Positions 8,547-18,922 of a stretch of 64,000 bases of DNA are shown here, one piece after another (position 1 is the stretch's first letter; each line of letters begins with the position of its first letter). Origin of the DNA: Psychroflexus sp. ALD_RP9 (GTDB lineage: Bacteria; Bacteroidota; Bacteroidia; Flavobacteriales; Flavobacteriaceae); contig NZ_CP062973.1 in the NCBI RefSeq assembly GCF_017311165.1, positions 186,001 through 250,000 of the forward strand, read 5' to 3'. The notes under the pieces were generated by a model. It was not told where the DNA came from. It was given only the letters and a program-made list of their open reading frames with translations, and searched no databases. The position numbers were made by a program, and so were the translations under genes.

Positions 8547-11199
8547 TCAACTACAACTACTTTTTTTGTTTTTAATGGTTTCCATAATGGCAAGTCAGGC
8601 TCAAGTCATCGATACTACTAACACAGCCACAAATAGTAATAAAAAAGCAATTGACTCTGTTAAGGTTGATTCGGTTAAGGTAAAAAAATCGCTTTTGACT
8701 GATATTATTAAAACTACAGCTAAAGATTATAAGCGTTTTGCTAGAAAAGAAAACAAGCTTTACTTGTATAATGAAGCGGAAATAAATTATCAAGATTATA
8801 ATATTAAAGCAGGGCAAATAGTAGTTAATAATAACAATAACATGGTCTTTGCAGCTGGAATAATAGACTCTACAGGCAGCTACACACAACGTCCTGTTTT
8901 TGAGCAAGGAAGTAACCTTGTTGAACCTGATAGCTTGGTATTTAATTTTGACACTAAAAAAGCTATTGTTTACAACTCACGTACAAAACAAGGCGCTTTT
9001 AATGTAAAAAGCCGAGTCTCTAAAAGGGTAAATGATTCGACTTATTATTCTGCAGATGCCATTTTTACGACAGATGACGACTTAGAAGATCCTGATTATT
9101 TTTTTAAGGGCAGAAAAATAAAGTTTGTTCCTGATAAGAAAATTGTAACAAGTTGGGTAAATATGTATATAGCTGATGTCCCAACGCCACTCGGTTTACC
9201 ATTTGGATATTTTCCACTAACCGATAAACAAGCTTCTGGTTTTATTATTCCTTCGTTTGGCGAAAATGCTAATCGTGGATTTTTCTTACAGAATGGCGGT
9301 TACTATTTTGCCATTAACGATTATGTTGATTTAGCCTTATTTGGTGATTATTACTCTAACGGTAGTTACGGTTTTAGAGCTGAAACTAATTATAATGTTC
9401 GCTATCGTTTTAATGGAAACTTCAACTTAAGAATTGAAAAATTACTAAGTGAAGAACGCGGATTCCCTAATTTTTCAGAACAAAGTATTTTTAATTTAAG
9501 ATGGTCTCATAACCAAGACTCAAAAGCTAGTCCTAATTCAAGATTTTCTGCTTCAGTTAATTTAGGTAGTAGTAATTTCTACAGGCAATCTGTTAATCAA
9601 AACAATACGGGTAACTTTTTAAACAACACTTTAAATTCTTCGGTTTCATTTTCAAAAACCTTTGACGGTGAACCTCAAATGAATTTAAACTTGACAGCAA
9701 CTCACAGCCAGAATACTAACACACAACAAATTAACATGACTTTACCAACACTACAATTTAGTGTTGGCAGAATATTTCCGCTTGCTCCGAAATCGGGTAT
9801 TAAAAAAGGTGCGATCGAAAACATTAACCTACAATATAATGTTAGAGCTGAAAATAGAATTAGAACAAGCGATTCTTTATTTTTCAAACCACAAATGTTT
9901 AGAGACGCTCAAGTTGGGGCAAGACACTCTATACCAATAGCAACTAACTTTAAAATATTTAAACACTTTAGCGTAACCGCTTCAACAAACTTAGAAGAAG
10001 TTTGGACGCTTAAATCAATCAAACAAGATTTTAATCCAACAACACGTCAAGTTGTTAGAGACACTTTAAATAATTTTGATCGCTATTTAACTTATAATTT
10101 TAGCTCTAGTATTGGAACTACTGTTTATGGTAAAGTAAATTTTGGTGATGACAAAAAAATAAAGGCTATTAGGCACGTCATGAGACCAAGTATTGGTTAT
10201 AATATTAACCCAGGTTTTGACCAGTATTACGACGAATACACAAGACCAGGAATTGCAGGTGCCGAAGATGAAATTGTAGAATATTCACGTTTTGAAGGAA
10301 CACTTTATGGCGCACCTAATAACCGGTTTTCTAACGGTATTTCATTTAGTTTAACTAACGATTTTGAAGCTAAAGTGCGTAAAAAAGACTCAACTTTGAC
10401 AGGCGAAGATCGCTGGGAAAAAAGAAAATTACTAAATAACCTAAGTTTTAGCACCAATTATGATATAGCTGCAGACTCACTTAATTTAAGTGAAATAGCT
10501 GTAAGAGCATCAATACCAGTTGTAAAAGATAAACTAACCATCAATGCAATCGGGTCTTTAAATATTTATGCCTTAGATAATAATAACCGTTTAATCGATA
10601 AGTTAAATATTGAAAATGGCGGAAGCTTATTTCGTTTAACTCGAGGAAATTTAAGCTTTAACTATGCCATAGACAGTAGAACACTTTTTGGAAAAGGTGA
10701 TGAAGATGAAGATAAAAAATCAGATAATAAGACTTCAGAGTCTGCTTTAAACGGCGGTCGGGACGATAATCTATTTGGTAGCAGCGAACCGCTAAACACC
10801 ACAAATAATCGAGACAATAATAAAGAAAAGCCAAAATCTGACAAAGAAAATAAGCTTTACAACTACAATATTCCATGGAGTCTAAATTTGGCCTACACTT
10901 TAACTTATAATAATAGTGCACGTCAAAATGAAATTGGCTCACATTCCATCATGTTTTCAGGTGATGTCGAGTTATCACCAAACTGGTCAGTTGGTGTGTC
11001 TTCTGGTTTTGATTTAAAAGACAAAGGCTTCACATTTACACAATTTAGATTTTCTAGAGACCTTAATACCTGGCGACTTAACTTTAATTGGACGCCGTTT
11101 GGTACCCGAAAATCTTGGTTTTTCTTTATTGGTATTAAAGCTTCAGTACTTAGGGATATTAAGTATGACAAAAACCGCGAACGTGATAGACAACTATAA
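8536..11199 (+). CDS. lptD: LptD-like LPS assembly outer membrane protein
   Basis: An 887-residue outer membrane protein of the Bacteroidota LptD type, which inserts lipopolysaccharide into the outer leaflet. A signal peptide (ending MASQAQ) is followed by an OstA-like beta-taco region (about 60-150, with INYQDYNIKAGQIVV and VFAAGIIDSTG) and a large barrel rich in alternating beta strands. Near 220-245 lies PTPLGLPFGYFPLTDKQASGF, a typical conserved LptD segment. A low-complexity acidic/asparagine loop occurs at about 720-775. The start is a TTG, because no ATG precedes the signal peptide; the next ATG is residue 15, within it. ridA begins one base after the stop, so the two genes are translationally coupled. 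Confidence 0.85.
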   Translation: MQTNQLQLLFLFLMVSIMASQAQVIDTTNTATNSNKKAIDSVKVDSVKVKKSLLTDIIKTTAKDYKRFARKENKLYLYNEAEINYQDYNIKAGQIVVNNNNNMVFAAGIIDSTGSYTQRPVFEQGSNLVEPDSLVFNFDTKKAIVYNSRTKQGAFNVKSRVSKRVNDSTYYSADAIFTTDDDLEDPDYFFKGRKIKFVPDKKIVTSWVNMYIADVPTPLGLPFGYFPLTDKQASGFIIPSFGENANRGFFLQNGGYYFAINDYVDLALFGDYYSNGSYGFRAETNYNVRYRFNGNFNLRIEKLLSEERGFPNFSEQSIFNLRWSHNQDSKASPNSRFSASVNLGSSNFYRQSVNQNNTGNFLNNTLNSSVSFSKTFDGEPQMNLNLTATHSQNTNTQQINMTLPTLQFSVGRIFPLAPKSGIKKGAIENINLQYNVRAENRIRTSDSLFFKPQMFRDAQVGARHSIPIATNFKIFKHFSVTASTNLEEVWTLKSIKQDFNPTTRQVVRDTLNNFDRYLTYNFSSSIGTTVYGKVNFGDDKKIKAIRHVMRPSIGYNINPGFDQYYDEYTRPGIAGAEDEIVEYSRFEGTLYGAPNNRFSNGISFSLTNDFEAKVRKKDSTLTGEDRWEKRKLLNNLSFSTNYDIAADSLNLSEIAVRASIPVVKDKLTINAIGSLNIYALDNNNRLIDKLNIENGGSLFRLTRGNLSFNYAIDSRTLFGKGDEDEDKKSDNKTSESALNGGRDDNLFGSSEPLNTTNNRDNNKEKPKSDKENKLYNYNIPWSLNLAYTLTYNNSARQNEIGSHSIMFSGDVELSPNWSVGVSSGFDLKDKGFTFTQFRFSRDLNTWRLNFNWTPFGTRKSWFFFIGIKASVLRDIKYDKNRERDRQL

Positions 11200-11200
11200 T

Positions 11201-11584
11201 ATGAAAAAGATATTTAACTCAAAAAATGCGCCTCAACCTATTGGTGCCTATAATCAAAGTGTTTTTATTAATAATATGCTCTACACATCTGGCCAAATAG
11301 CTATCAATCCAAAAACAAACAAAACTGAATTTGGAGACATCAGCCATGAAACACGCTTGATAATGCAACATTTAGAAGCTATTTTAGCAGAAGCAGAATT
11401 AAAATTTGAACATGTTATTAAGGTTAGTATTTTTTTGAAAGACATTTCAAACTTTACTGAAGTAAACAAAATCTATAGTGAATACTTTAACCCAGATACA
11501 GCACCAGCTCGTGAAATGGTTGAAGTGGCCGATTTGCCAAAACATGCCAACATAGAAATCAGTTTAATTGCTGCAAATTATTAA
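11201..11584 (+). CDS. ridA: RidA family reactive intermediate deaminase
   Basis: A 127-residue protein of the YjgF/YER057c/UK114 family. RidA hydrolyses reactive enamine/imine intermediates such as 2-aminoacrylate made by PLP enzymes, and acts as a trimer in the cytosol. Family features are the N-terminal APQPIGAYNQSV segment, YTSGQIAI, and the substrate-binding arginine R104 in APAREMVEV. The length fits the family exactly. The upstream frame is open, but the ATG at 11201 is chosen because homology starts there and it lies one base after the lptD stop. The symporter gene starts two bases downstream. Confidence 0.93.
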   Translation: MKKIFNSKNAPQPIGAYNQSVFINNMLYTSGQIAINPKTNKTEFGDISHETRLIMQHLEAILAEAELKFEHVIKVSIFLKDISNFTEVNKIYSEYFNPDTAPAREMVEVADLPKHANIEISLIAANY

Positions 11585-11586
11585 AT

Positions 11587-13317
11587 ATGCAACTAGAGCC
11601 GATAGATTGGGGAATATTAATTGCATTTTTTGCCATAAGCCTGTCGGTTGGCCTTATTGTTTCAAAGTCAAGTGGCAAATCTTCGGAAAATTATTTTTTA
11701 TCTGGTCGAAATATGCCTTGGTGGTTACTTGGCATTTCTATGGTTGCAACAACTTTTGCTGCTGACACACCAGGATTAGTTGCTGGTATTGTTCGTAAAA
11801 ATGGTGTAAGTGGTAACTGGATTTGGTGGGCTTTTTTGCTTACAGGATTGTTGACAGTATTTTTTTATGCCAAACTATGGAGACGTAGCAACATAACAAC
11901 TGACCTAGAATTTTACGAACTTAGATATGATGGTAAAAGTGCTGCATTTTTACGTGGTTTTAGAGCCATTTATCTTGGTGTTATTTTTAATATTCTAATT
12001 ATGGCAACTGTTTGTTTAGCCGCAATAAAAATAGGACATGTGTTATTTAATTTTTCAGCAGTTGAATCTTTACTAATTTCCTGTAGTATTACAGTTCTGT
12101 ATTCTACTTTAGGCGGACTTAAAGGCGTTTTAATTACAGATTTCATTCAATTTGGAATAGCAATTACTGGTAGCATTTGGGCTGCCATTTATATCGTCAA
12201 TCTACCTGAAATTGGAGGTTTACAAACATTAATTTCTACTGAAATTGTACAAAAATCAACACCAATTTTTCCTGATTTTTCGAATCCGAGTGAATTTATA
12301 CCACTTTTAGTTATTCCGCTTGCAGTACAGTGGTGGAGCGTTTGGTATCCAGGTGCTGAGCCTGGAGGCGGCGGTTATATTGTTCAACGTATGTTAGCTG
12401 CGAAAAATGAAAAACACGCTACATTAGCTAGTCTTTTATTTAATATTGTGCATTATGCTGTAAGACCTTGGCCCTGGATTATCATTGCATTTGCGTCTTT
12501 AGTTTTATTTCCGAATATAGATAGTTTAGCTCGAGCTTACCCAAACTTGAGTTCTGAATTTATTAAAGATGATTTGGCATACGCTGCGATGCTCTCTTAT
12601 TTGCCTGCTGGTTTATTGGGTTTAGTTATTACTTCTTTAGTAGCTGCATTCATGAGTACAATATCTACCCATTTAAATTGGGGCAGCAGTTATGTAGTTA
12701 ATGATTTCTATGTGCGATTTATCAAACCAAGTGCTTCACAAAAAGAACAAGTTTTAATTGGCAGAATTTCCACACTTTTTATGATGGTTATTGCTGGCTT
12801 TTTAGCACTTGTGTTAGAAGAAGCTCAAGATGCTTTTAACTTATTACTTCAAATTGGTGCAGGTACTGGTTTACTATTTATCTTACGATGGTTTTGGAAA
12901 CGTATTAATCCATATAGTGAAATTACTGCAATGCTTGTTTCATTTTTAATTGCAGTTGTGTTTTTTATAAACTCTAAGCTCGAAATAAATCTTTTTAATA
13001 TTGACCAACACTGGCAACTTGTTTTAGGTGTTGCGATAACTACAATTTCATGGGTTGCTGTTAGCTTATTTACAAACCCATCACAGCCAGAGACTTTAGC
13101 AAAGTTTAATGCGCTAATTTTTAAGCAAGAGTCTAAATTTAAAGATGTTAAGTTTAAATTACTTGGATTCTTTTTAAGTATCTTAGGTATTTATGCTGCA
13201 CTTTTTGGAACAGGTTACTTTATTTATAATAACTTAATTTTAGCTTCAATTTCATTTTGTGTAAGCCTTTGCTGTGCTTTAATCATGTATCTCAATTGGA
13301 AGAAGATTATTCTTTAA
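11587..13317 (+). CDS. Sodium:solute symporter (SSS family)
   Basis: A 576-residue inner membrane protein with about 14 hydrophobic segments. The N-terminus (ENYFLSGRNMPWWLLGISMVA followed by TTFAADTPG) carries the SSS hallmark, with TM1 and the sodium-site region intact. The conserved middle part (WWSVWYPGAEPGGGGYIVQRM) and the later FMSTISTHLNWGSSYVVND also fit. The solute cannot be deduced; relatives move sugars, amino acids, nucleosides or acids. It is the third gene of the lptD-ridA transcript. Its end overlaps the convergent tamB-like gene by 11 bases. Confidence 0.9.
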   Translation: MQLEPIDWGILIAFFAISLSVGLIVSKSSGKSSENYFLSGRNMPWWLLGISMVATTFAADTPGLVAGIVRKNGVSGNWIWWAFLLTGLLTVFFYAKLWRRSNITTDLEFYELRYDGKSAAFLRGFRAIYLGVIFNILIMATVCLAAIKIGHVLFNFSAVESLLISCSITVLYSTLGGLKGVLITDFIQFGIAITGSIWAAIYIVNLPEIGGLQTLISTEIVQKSTPIFPDFSNPSEFIPLLVIPLAVQWWSVWYPGAEPGGGGYIVQRMLAAKNEKHATLASLLFNIVHYAVRPWPWIIIAFASLVLFPNIDSLARAYPNLSSEFIKDDLAYAAMLSYLPAGLLGLVITSLVAAFMSTISTHLNWGSSYVVNDFYVRFIKPSASQKEQVLIGRISTLFMMVIAGFLALVLEEAQDAFNLLLQIGAGTGLLFILRWFWKRINPYSEITAMLVSFLIAVVFFINSKLEINLFNIDQHWQLVLGVAITTISWVAVSLFTNPSQPETLAKFNALIFKQESKFKDVKFKLLGFFLSILGIYAALFGTGYFIYNNLILASISFCVSLCCALIMYLNWKKIIL

Positions 13318-16300
13318 TCGTACGGCTTGTTGTTGTTTTTGGAAATTTAATGTAAGAAGGAATTTTAATTGAACTTTTTTCTGTGTTTTCGTCCTCTTCT
13401 TCCCTATTTGCTTTTATGTCTTGGCTAAAAATCCTTTGTACTAATTCTTTAAAACTATTGAAGTCTACAGTGTATGATAAACCTACACCTTGTGTATAAC
13501 CTAACTCTTCACCAATAAACTGAATATTACTTTCACGGTTAAAAGCAGTTGCACGTAAGCTACCACTTTCATTTAAAAGAAAACTTACTTCAACATCTCC
13601 AAAAATAACCGATTCTGTCGTGTTACCGACAGGAACACCAAATCTACTATTAACAAAAATTCGTTTACTTAACTGTGTTTGAAGTGTAAATCCAAAGCGA
13701 TCACCTGTTTGGTTTTGCGTTGGTGTACGTTGAGTTTGTACATAATCTAAACCAAGTTTAAATTTATTATCATCATTAGAAATTATTTTATCAAAAATAC
13801 CTGAGGCACTTTCAATTAAGTTTCCTGTTAAAGCATTCTGACCTAACATTTGCTGACTATAAAACGTACCTTGTGTAATTAAACTTAATGCTTGATATTC
13901 TAGATTTTCAGTACCCTGAATACGATATTCTAACTCAGATTTTACAACAGAACTCAAGTTTGGATAATTTAATTCGAATGCAATTTCAGGTTGAATCAGT
14001 TGACCGTTTAAATTAATTAAAACTTCTACTGGAATTTCTCGATTAATACTTGGGTTTTCAAGTATTGCTGCTGGATTAGCTGAAGTTGTATATTTGGCCT
14101 GAACATCCATATTGGCTTGAACAGGATTACCATTCCAGGTTAAATTTGAACCTGGTACCAAATCGAATCGTTTTTGAACTAAATTACCAGCATACCTAAA
14201 ATCGTAGTAACCTTCATAAGCTACAAAATCTCCCCACATATTAAATTTGCCATTGGTATTAATTTCAATAAGCAATGTTCCTGCACCTCGACCATTAAGT
14301 TTACTTCCTGTAGATTGGTCGACAACAATTTCAACCTCAGCATCACGCGTTATATCGAGTTCAAAATTAAGTTGCAAACCTTTAACTTCTTCAATTTGGA
14401 TGTTTTTGCCACCAATCTGCTTAGCTTTCTCTTCAGGTGTTAAGAAATAAATGAAAGAATTATCTGCAAAAGATTCTGTGTCATCTAAAGGAATTTTAAA
14501 TACAGTTTTGGGTTGTGTTTGGGCATTTACGTTTATTGTAAGTTCATCAACTGGACCAAGAATTTCAGCATTACCATTGATAAAGGCTGTACCATAATAT
14601 AGAGCACCTCGTTCAAAATCTGTATCTAATACCAAAAGATTATCTGAACTTATATCTAATCCCATTTCCCAATCAGACAAACTATTATGAGTTATAGCGC
14701 CTGATAAAATTCCTTTGGTTGAATATTTTGTATCGGTTAAACCGATATTTTCAAAAATTATATCTTTTTGGTCGAAGGTTAAAAGCGCATCATCATCAAA
14801 ATCAAAATCTACATTTAAATAAGGAATATTTAAACCTGCTTCATACAATTGTACTTCTCCGTCGATATTGGGTTCGCTTAGTTTTCCTGTTAAACTTAAA
14901 TCACCGTATAAAGCACCTCTAAAATTATTTATCACGTCTCCGCCTAATGCACTTAAAGCTTTTATATTAAAATCTTTAAAAGAGATGTCTAAGTCTGCAT
15001 ATTGGGCGCCATCTTGATTATTAATGTTACCTGTAATATCAAATAAATAGGTTTCTTCTTTTAAAAGATTAGCTATGATAGAGAATTGATTTAAATCTTC
15101 ACTACCGTTGGCTTCAAGCTTTAAATCTCCGTAATTAAACTGATTTACTAACAAACTATCAATCTTTAAATCTAAATTAGGTTTATAAAGTTGATTGTCT
15201 TGTAAGATTTTTAGTTGACCATTTAGCTCTCCACCAAGCTTCAAACTATCTAAATTTGGTGTAATTTTATCAATATCAACATTTGAAAATTGAAGATCTA
15301 AATTTTTATAAGTGGAGTCTCGTGTTTTACCTGTAAGTTTAATGAGCTGGTCTTTATAACGTATGGCTATAGAGTCTACTGTAAAATTTTGAAAATCGCG
15401 TTCTACTAAAATACGATTGTTAGCATTGTTATTTTTATTGATAAACCAAGTGTTATTTTTAAACTTAAGGCTAGAGCGTCTAAACCCAAAAATAGATTGG
15501 TTTTTATCATTTAAGGTTTGGTATAAGCTTAAATTATACTCATCTTGATTTGCTTTTCCGCCCTTAAATTCAGAACGCACAAAAATTGAATCGTTCAAGT
15601 TAACGTTTATCATACTAAATTTTGAGATATCATAAACATTGGTTGAAATACTGTCAACTTCAACATAGCTGTTGTACAATGGATTTTTATTATCAACTTG
15701 AATATTGATTTTCTCAAACCGATTACCATAAGCTTCAACTAAAGGCGACTTAAAATTTAGTTTAAATTCATTTTGATTAGCCACCAAACTTCCTTTTAAA
15801 TAAGTGTTAGCAGAAAGACTAATTTGAGGAAAAAAAACTTCTACAACCTTATTATAAATATCAAAGTCAAAATCTACATATTGGTACTGATTTTCACCAT
15901 AATCATCTCTTCTAAAATATAGATTTTTAAAGGCGTCACTAAACAACTCAGGTAAAGATGTAATTTTAAATTCACCGCTTAATTCTCCATCAATAATATC
16001 AGGTGAATTAATATTAATACGTTTAAATTTACCATCTAAAGTTGAAGTTAAGCTTAATGTATCAAACGCGTAGTTTTGAAAATCATCTTCGAATTTAAAA
16101 TTTTGTAACACCAAGCTTCCAATTGCATCATCTATAGAAGTTCCTTTAAAATCAGCTAATATTTTACCACTAAAATCTGCTATTTTTGTACGCCTAATTA
16201 AGTTCATTGCATGTAAATCTGCTTTAGCAATATCTAAATCAACTTTAAATGCTTTTAACTGCTCTGTTGTATTTAAACTCCCAAGAAATTTAAAATTAAG

Positions 16301-17782
16301 TGCTTCATCTTGACTTGTTATAGCAGCTGTAAACTGAGGCGATTTAAAATTTGCTTCAACTTTTATAGAATTGTAATCGTAATTTTTAATGTTAAGCGAA
16401 TTGATATTTAAATCTACATCTGTATTTATCGAAGCTTGTGTAAAACCACTACCGTTAATTTTAGCTGAAAAGTTTGCTGTTTTCACCTTTGTTGAAGCTA
16501 AAAGCTTCCCGAGGTTGAAACTGTAAGACGATAATTTTGCTGAATATTTAGCATTGATCGAATCACTTGGATTATTAAGTTTTAATTTAGTCTTAACTTT
16601 ACCTAAGCGCGTATCAGCAACGCCATTAAATTGTACGGTTTTAGAATCTACAAATGAATTACCGGTTAAATTGATGTCTCCAAATTTATTTAAAATTGGT
16701 GGTAAATTTGATTTTAATAAATTAGGTAAAAGCGACATTAAGTCTTCACGATTAGATTGAAATGATTCATGTTGTAGTTCAATAGTGAAGCCTTTTTCAG
16801 ATTGAAAACTATTAACTAAATGTGCTTCACCTTTGTATGAAGTAGAAGTTAGACCTTTTATATTAAAATTAGTTAGGTTAAAGTTGTTAAGACTTCCATC
16901 AAAATTTCCGAAAAGTTGAAGTTCTTGTCCGTAAGCAAACTCATTATAAAATCGTTTTAAATCTGAGGTAGAAACATGACTCTTGTCAAATTCAGCTTCA
17001 ATTTGAACTCGATTTTCAAAATCTCTAAAATCTTCTCTAGTGTAGGTCATTTTAATATCAGCATTCAAATTTGAATTTGCTGCTGTTTCCAAATTCAGCT
17101 GATTAATAAGCATTTGCGTTGGAGAATAAGCAAAACGCATTTGCATGTTGTCTATAACAATACCTCGTCCCATAACTGCTGAAAATCGATTTAATTCTAA
17201 ACGCACATCTGAGTTGATGATCTGCAAATCTGAAACATTTAAATTAAGATCATTAAGCTCTAAAACTTCAGGCGTAGAAAGATTTTCATTCGAAATATAC
17301 ACACGAGAGTTTGACAGCAAAATTTTACTAAATCGTGTGATTGAAGTTGTCGTATCAGTTGCTGTAGTGTCTGATAATTTATTTAAAAATAAATCTAAGT
17401 TATTATCTACTTCACCTTTATAGTGTTGGAGTTTAAAGGTTAAGTTTTCGGCTTCAGTTGTTGAAAAATCTAAATTTGAACTATCAAAATTCAATAAATC
17501 TAAAAGAGAACTTGATAAGCGTTCCGCATAAACTAAGGTATCTTTCTTGTGGTCTTTAATAAAAACACCTCTTAACCTGATATTACCACTATAAGAAATT
17601 TGGAAACGTTCAAGGTTAATATCTGTCTTGTAAGACTCATTTAAAGAAGTTGTAATTTCTTTAGCGACATAGGTTTGTACACCTGGTATAGAAAACAGCA
17701 AAACAATAATTATAAACAACAAAAGCAAGGCTACAACTAAGCGTTTTAGGTATTTAACAAATTGATTTAGAGTGTTGCGCAA
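13307..17782 (-). CDS. TamB-like translocation/assembly module protein (DUF490)
   Basis: A very large 1491-residue protein anchored to the inner membrane by one N-terminal helix (about 14-32) and otherwise made of beta-rich repeats, the AsmA/TamB layout. The C-terminal ~400 residues contain the TamB (DUF490) domain, including a GRGAGTLLIEINTNGKFNMWGDF segment and a final porin-like part. TamB-type proteins bridge the periplasm and are linked to lipid transport and outer membrane protein assembly. No TamA partner is in the window. The start is a TTG at 17782, because the frame has a stop 30 bases upstream and no ATG before the membrane helix. It is divergent from tsaD and convergent with the symporter. 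Confidence 0.87.
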   Translation of the reverse strand: MRNTLNQFVKYLKRLVVALLLLFIIIVLLFSIPGVQTYVAKEITTSLNESYKTDINLERFQISYSGNIRLRGVFIKDHKKDTLVYAERLSSSLLDLLNFDSSNLDFSTTEAENLTFKLQHYKGEVDNNLDLFLNKLSDTTATDTTTSITRFSKILLSNSRVYISNENLSTPEVLELNDLNLNVSDLQIINSDVRLELNRFSAVMGRGIVIDNMQMRFAYSPTQMLINQLNLETAANSNLNADIKMTYTREDFRDFENRVQIEAEFDKSHVSTSDLKRFYNEFAYGQELQLFGNFDGSLNNFNLTNFNIKGLTSTSYKGEAHLVNSFQSEKGFTIELQHESFQSNREDLMSLLPNLLKSNLPPILNKFGDINLTGNSFVDSKTVQFNGVADTRLGKVKTKLKLNNPSDSINAKYSAKLSSYSFNLGKLLASTKVKTANFSAKINGSGFTQASINTDVDLNINSLNIKNYDYNSIKVEANFKSPQFTAAITSQDEALNFKFLGSLNTTEQLKAFKVDLDIAKADLHAMNLIRRTKIADFSGKILADFKGTSIDDAIGSLVLQNFKFEDDFQNYAFDTLSLTSTLDGKFKRININSPDIIDGELSGEFKITSLPELFSDAFKNLYFRRDDYGENQYQYVDFDFDIYNKVVEVFFPQISLSANTYLKGSLVANQNEFKLNFKSPLVEAYGNRFEKINIQVDNKNPLYNSYVEVDSISTNVYDISKFSMINVNLNDSIFVRSEFKGGKANQDEYNLSLYQTLNDKNQSIFGFRRSSLKFKNNTWFINKNNNANNRILVERDFQNFTVDSIAIRYKDQLIKLTGKTRDSTYKNLDLQFSNVDIDKITPNLDSLKLGGELNGQLKILQDNQLYKPNLDLKIDSLLVNQFNYGDLKLEANGSEDLNQFSIIANLLKEETYLFDITGNINNQDGAQYADLDISFKDFNIKALSALGGDVINNFRGALYGDLSLTGKLSEPNIDGEVQLYEAGLNIPYLNVDFDFDDDALLTFDQKDIIFENIGLTDTKYSTKGILSGAITHNSLSDWEMGLDISSDNLLVLDTDFERGALYYGTAFINGNAEILGPVDELTINVNAQTQPKTVFKIPLDDTESFADNSFIYFLTPEEKAKQIGGKNIQIEEVKGLQLNFELDITRDAEVEIVVDQSTGSKLNGRGAGTLLIEINTNGKFNMWGDFVAYEGYYDFRYAGNLVQKRFDLVPGSNLTWNGNPVQANMDVQAKYTTSANPAAILENPSINREIPVEVLINLNGQLIQPEIAFELNYPNLSSVVKSELEYRIQGTENLEYQALSLITQGTFYSQQMLGQNALTGNLIESASGIFDKIISNDDNKFKLGLDYVQTQRTPTQNQTGDRFGFTLQTQLSKRIFVNSRFGVPVGNTTESVIFGDVEVSFLLNESGSLRATAFNRESNIQFIGEELGYTQGVGLSYTVDFNSFKELVQRIFSQDIKANREEEDENTEKSSIKIPSYIKFPKTTTSRTIKE

Positions 17783-17883
17783 GCTTGTATAATTTAGTAA
17801 TATTAATGTTTATAAATCTGTTTAATAAGATTACAAATTTATTTAGATTTGCGCTATTATAAACAATATTTGTGCCTAATCTT

Positions 17884-18918
17884 ATGCCGAAAGATCGTAT
17901 TTTCATTTTAGCAGTCGAATCATCTTGTGATGATACTTCAGCAGCGGTCTTCGAGAATGAAAATAAATTGAGTAATGTTACAGCCACGCAAAAAGTTCAC
18001 GAAGCTTATGGTGGTGTTGTTCCCGAGTTAGCTTCACGTGCCCACCAGCAACATATTGTTCCTGTAATTCATGAAGCTTTACGACAAGCTAATGTTAAGA
18101 TGAGTCAACTTGATGCAGTAGCATTTACAAAAGGCCCAGGATTAATGGGATCTTTACTTGTTGGTAATGCCTTTATGAAATCTTTAGCCTTAAGTCTAGA
18201 TATCCCATTAATAGGTGTTAATCACATGCAAGGCCATATTTTAGCACATTTTATCAAAGATGAAGTTCAACAAAAAGCACCAAGTTTTCCATTTTTAGGA
18301 ATTACCATTAGTGGTGGTCACACCCAAATAGTAAAAGTGAATAGCCATTTTGATATGCAAATTATAGGCGAAACGCTTGACGACGCCATAGGTGAAGCCT
18401 TCGACAAGTGTGGAAAAATGTTTGGACTTAACTATCCAGCTGGTCCAGAAATTGACCAATTAGCTAAATCTGGAAACCCGTTGAAATATCAATTCGCTAA
18501 GCCTCAAGTTAAAGGACTTGATTTTAGCTTTAGCGGCTTAAAAACTTCAGTTTTATACTTTTTACAAAAAAAACTGAAAGAAGACTCTGATTTTATAAAG
18601 CATAATTTACAAGATTTATGCGCCTCTTTTCAGCATACTGCTGTTCAAATTTTACTAGATAAAATAAAAAAAGCGAGCCAACTTACAGGTATAAAAACCA
18701 TTGCTATTGGTGGTGGTGTTTCAGCTAATTCAGGTATTCGCGAAGCATTACAATCTCAATCTAAACAACATAACTGGGAAGTCTTTACACCAAGTTTTGA
18801 ATACTGTACAGATAATGCTGCTATGATAGCTATCGTAGCATATTTTAAATATAGGGAAAATCAATTTTCTGACTTATCAATCACTGCAAAAGCCCGTTTA
18901 AAACTAACCGACAACTAA
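17884..18918 (+). CDS. tsaD: tRNA N6-adenosine threonylcarbamoyltransferase
   Basis: TsaD transfers the threonylcarbamoyl group onto A37 of ANN-decoding tRNAs. It is an ASKHA-fold protein with VESSCDDTSAAV at residues 11-22, the metal ligands H114 and H118 in HMQGH, the glycine loop ISGGHTQI and FSFSGLKTS, and YCTDNAAMIA near the C-terminus. The frame is also open from a GTG at 17872, but that codon overlaps a -7-like box (AATATTTG, 17865-17872), so the ATG at 17884 is preferred; it gives 344 residues, normal for the family. It opens a six-gene plus-strand operon (tsaD to the methyltransferase at 22612). Confidence 0.95.
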   Translation: MPKDRIFILAVESSCDDTSAAVFENENKLSNVTATQKVHEAYGGVVPELASRAHQQHIVPVIHEALRQANVKMSQLDAVAFTKGPGLMGSLLVGNAFMKSLALSLDIPLIGVNHMQGHILAHFIKDEVQQKAPSFPFLGITISGGHTQIVKVNSHFDMQIIGETLDDAIGEAFDKCGKMFGLNYPAGPEIDQLAKSGNPLKYQFAKPQVKGLDFSFSGLKTSVLYFLQKKLKEDSDFIKHNLQDLCASFQHTAVQILLDKIKKASQLTGIKTIAIGGGVSANSGIREALQSQSKQHNWEVFTPSFEYCTDNAAMIAIVAYFKYRENQFSDLSITAKARLKLTDN

Positions 18919-18922
18919 TTTT

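Noticed and set aside
11099-11200. N-terminal extension of ridA into the lptD reading frame
   Set aside because: The family begins at MKKIFNSKNAPQPIG; the upstream frame is simply open by chance over the end of lptD.
13307-17782. Several shorter plus-strand frames of 60-90 codons inside the tamB-like gene
   Set aside because: They lie opposite a long conserved gene, have no homology features, and fit chance frames on the reverse strand of biased codons.
17872-17883. GTG as the start of tsaD
   Set aside because: It overlaps a -7-like box and adds four residues not typical of TsaD; the ATG at 17884 is preferred.
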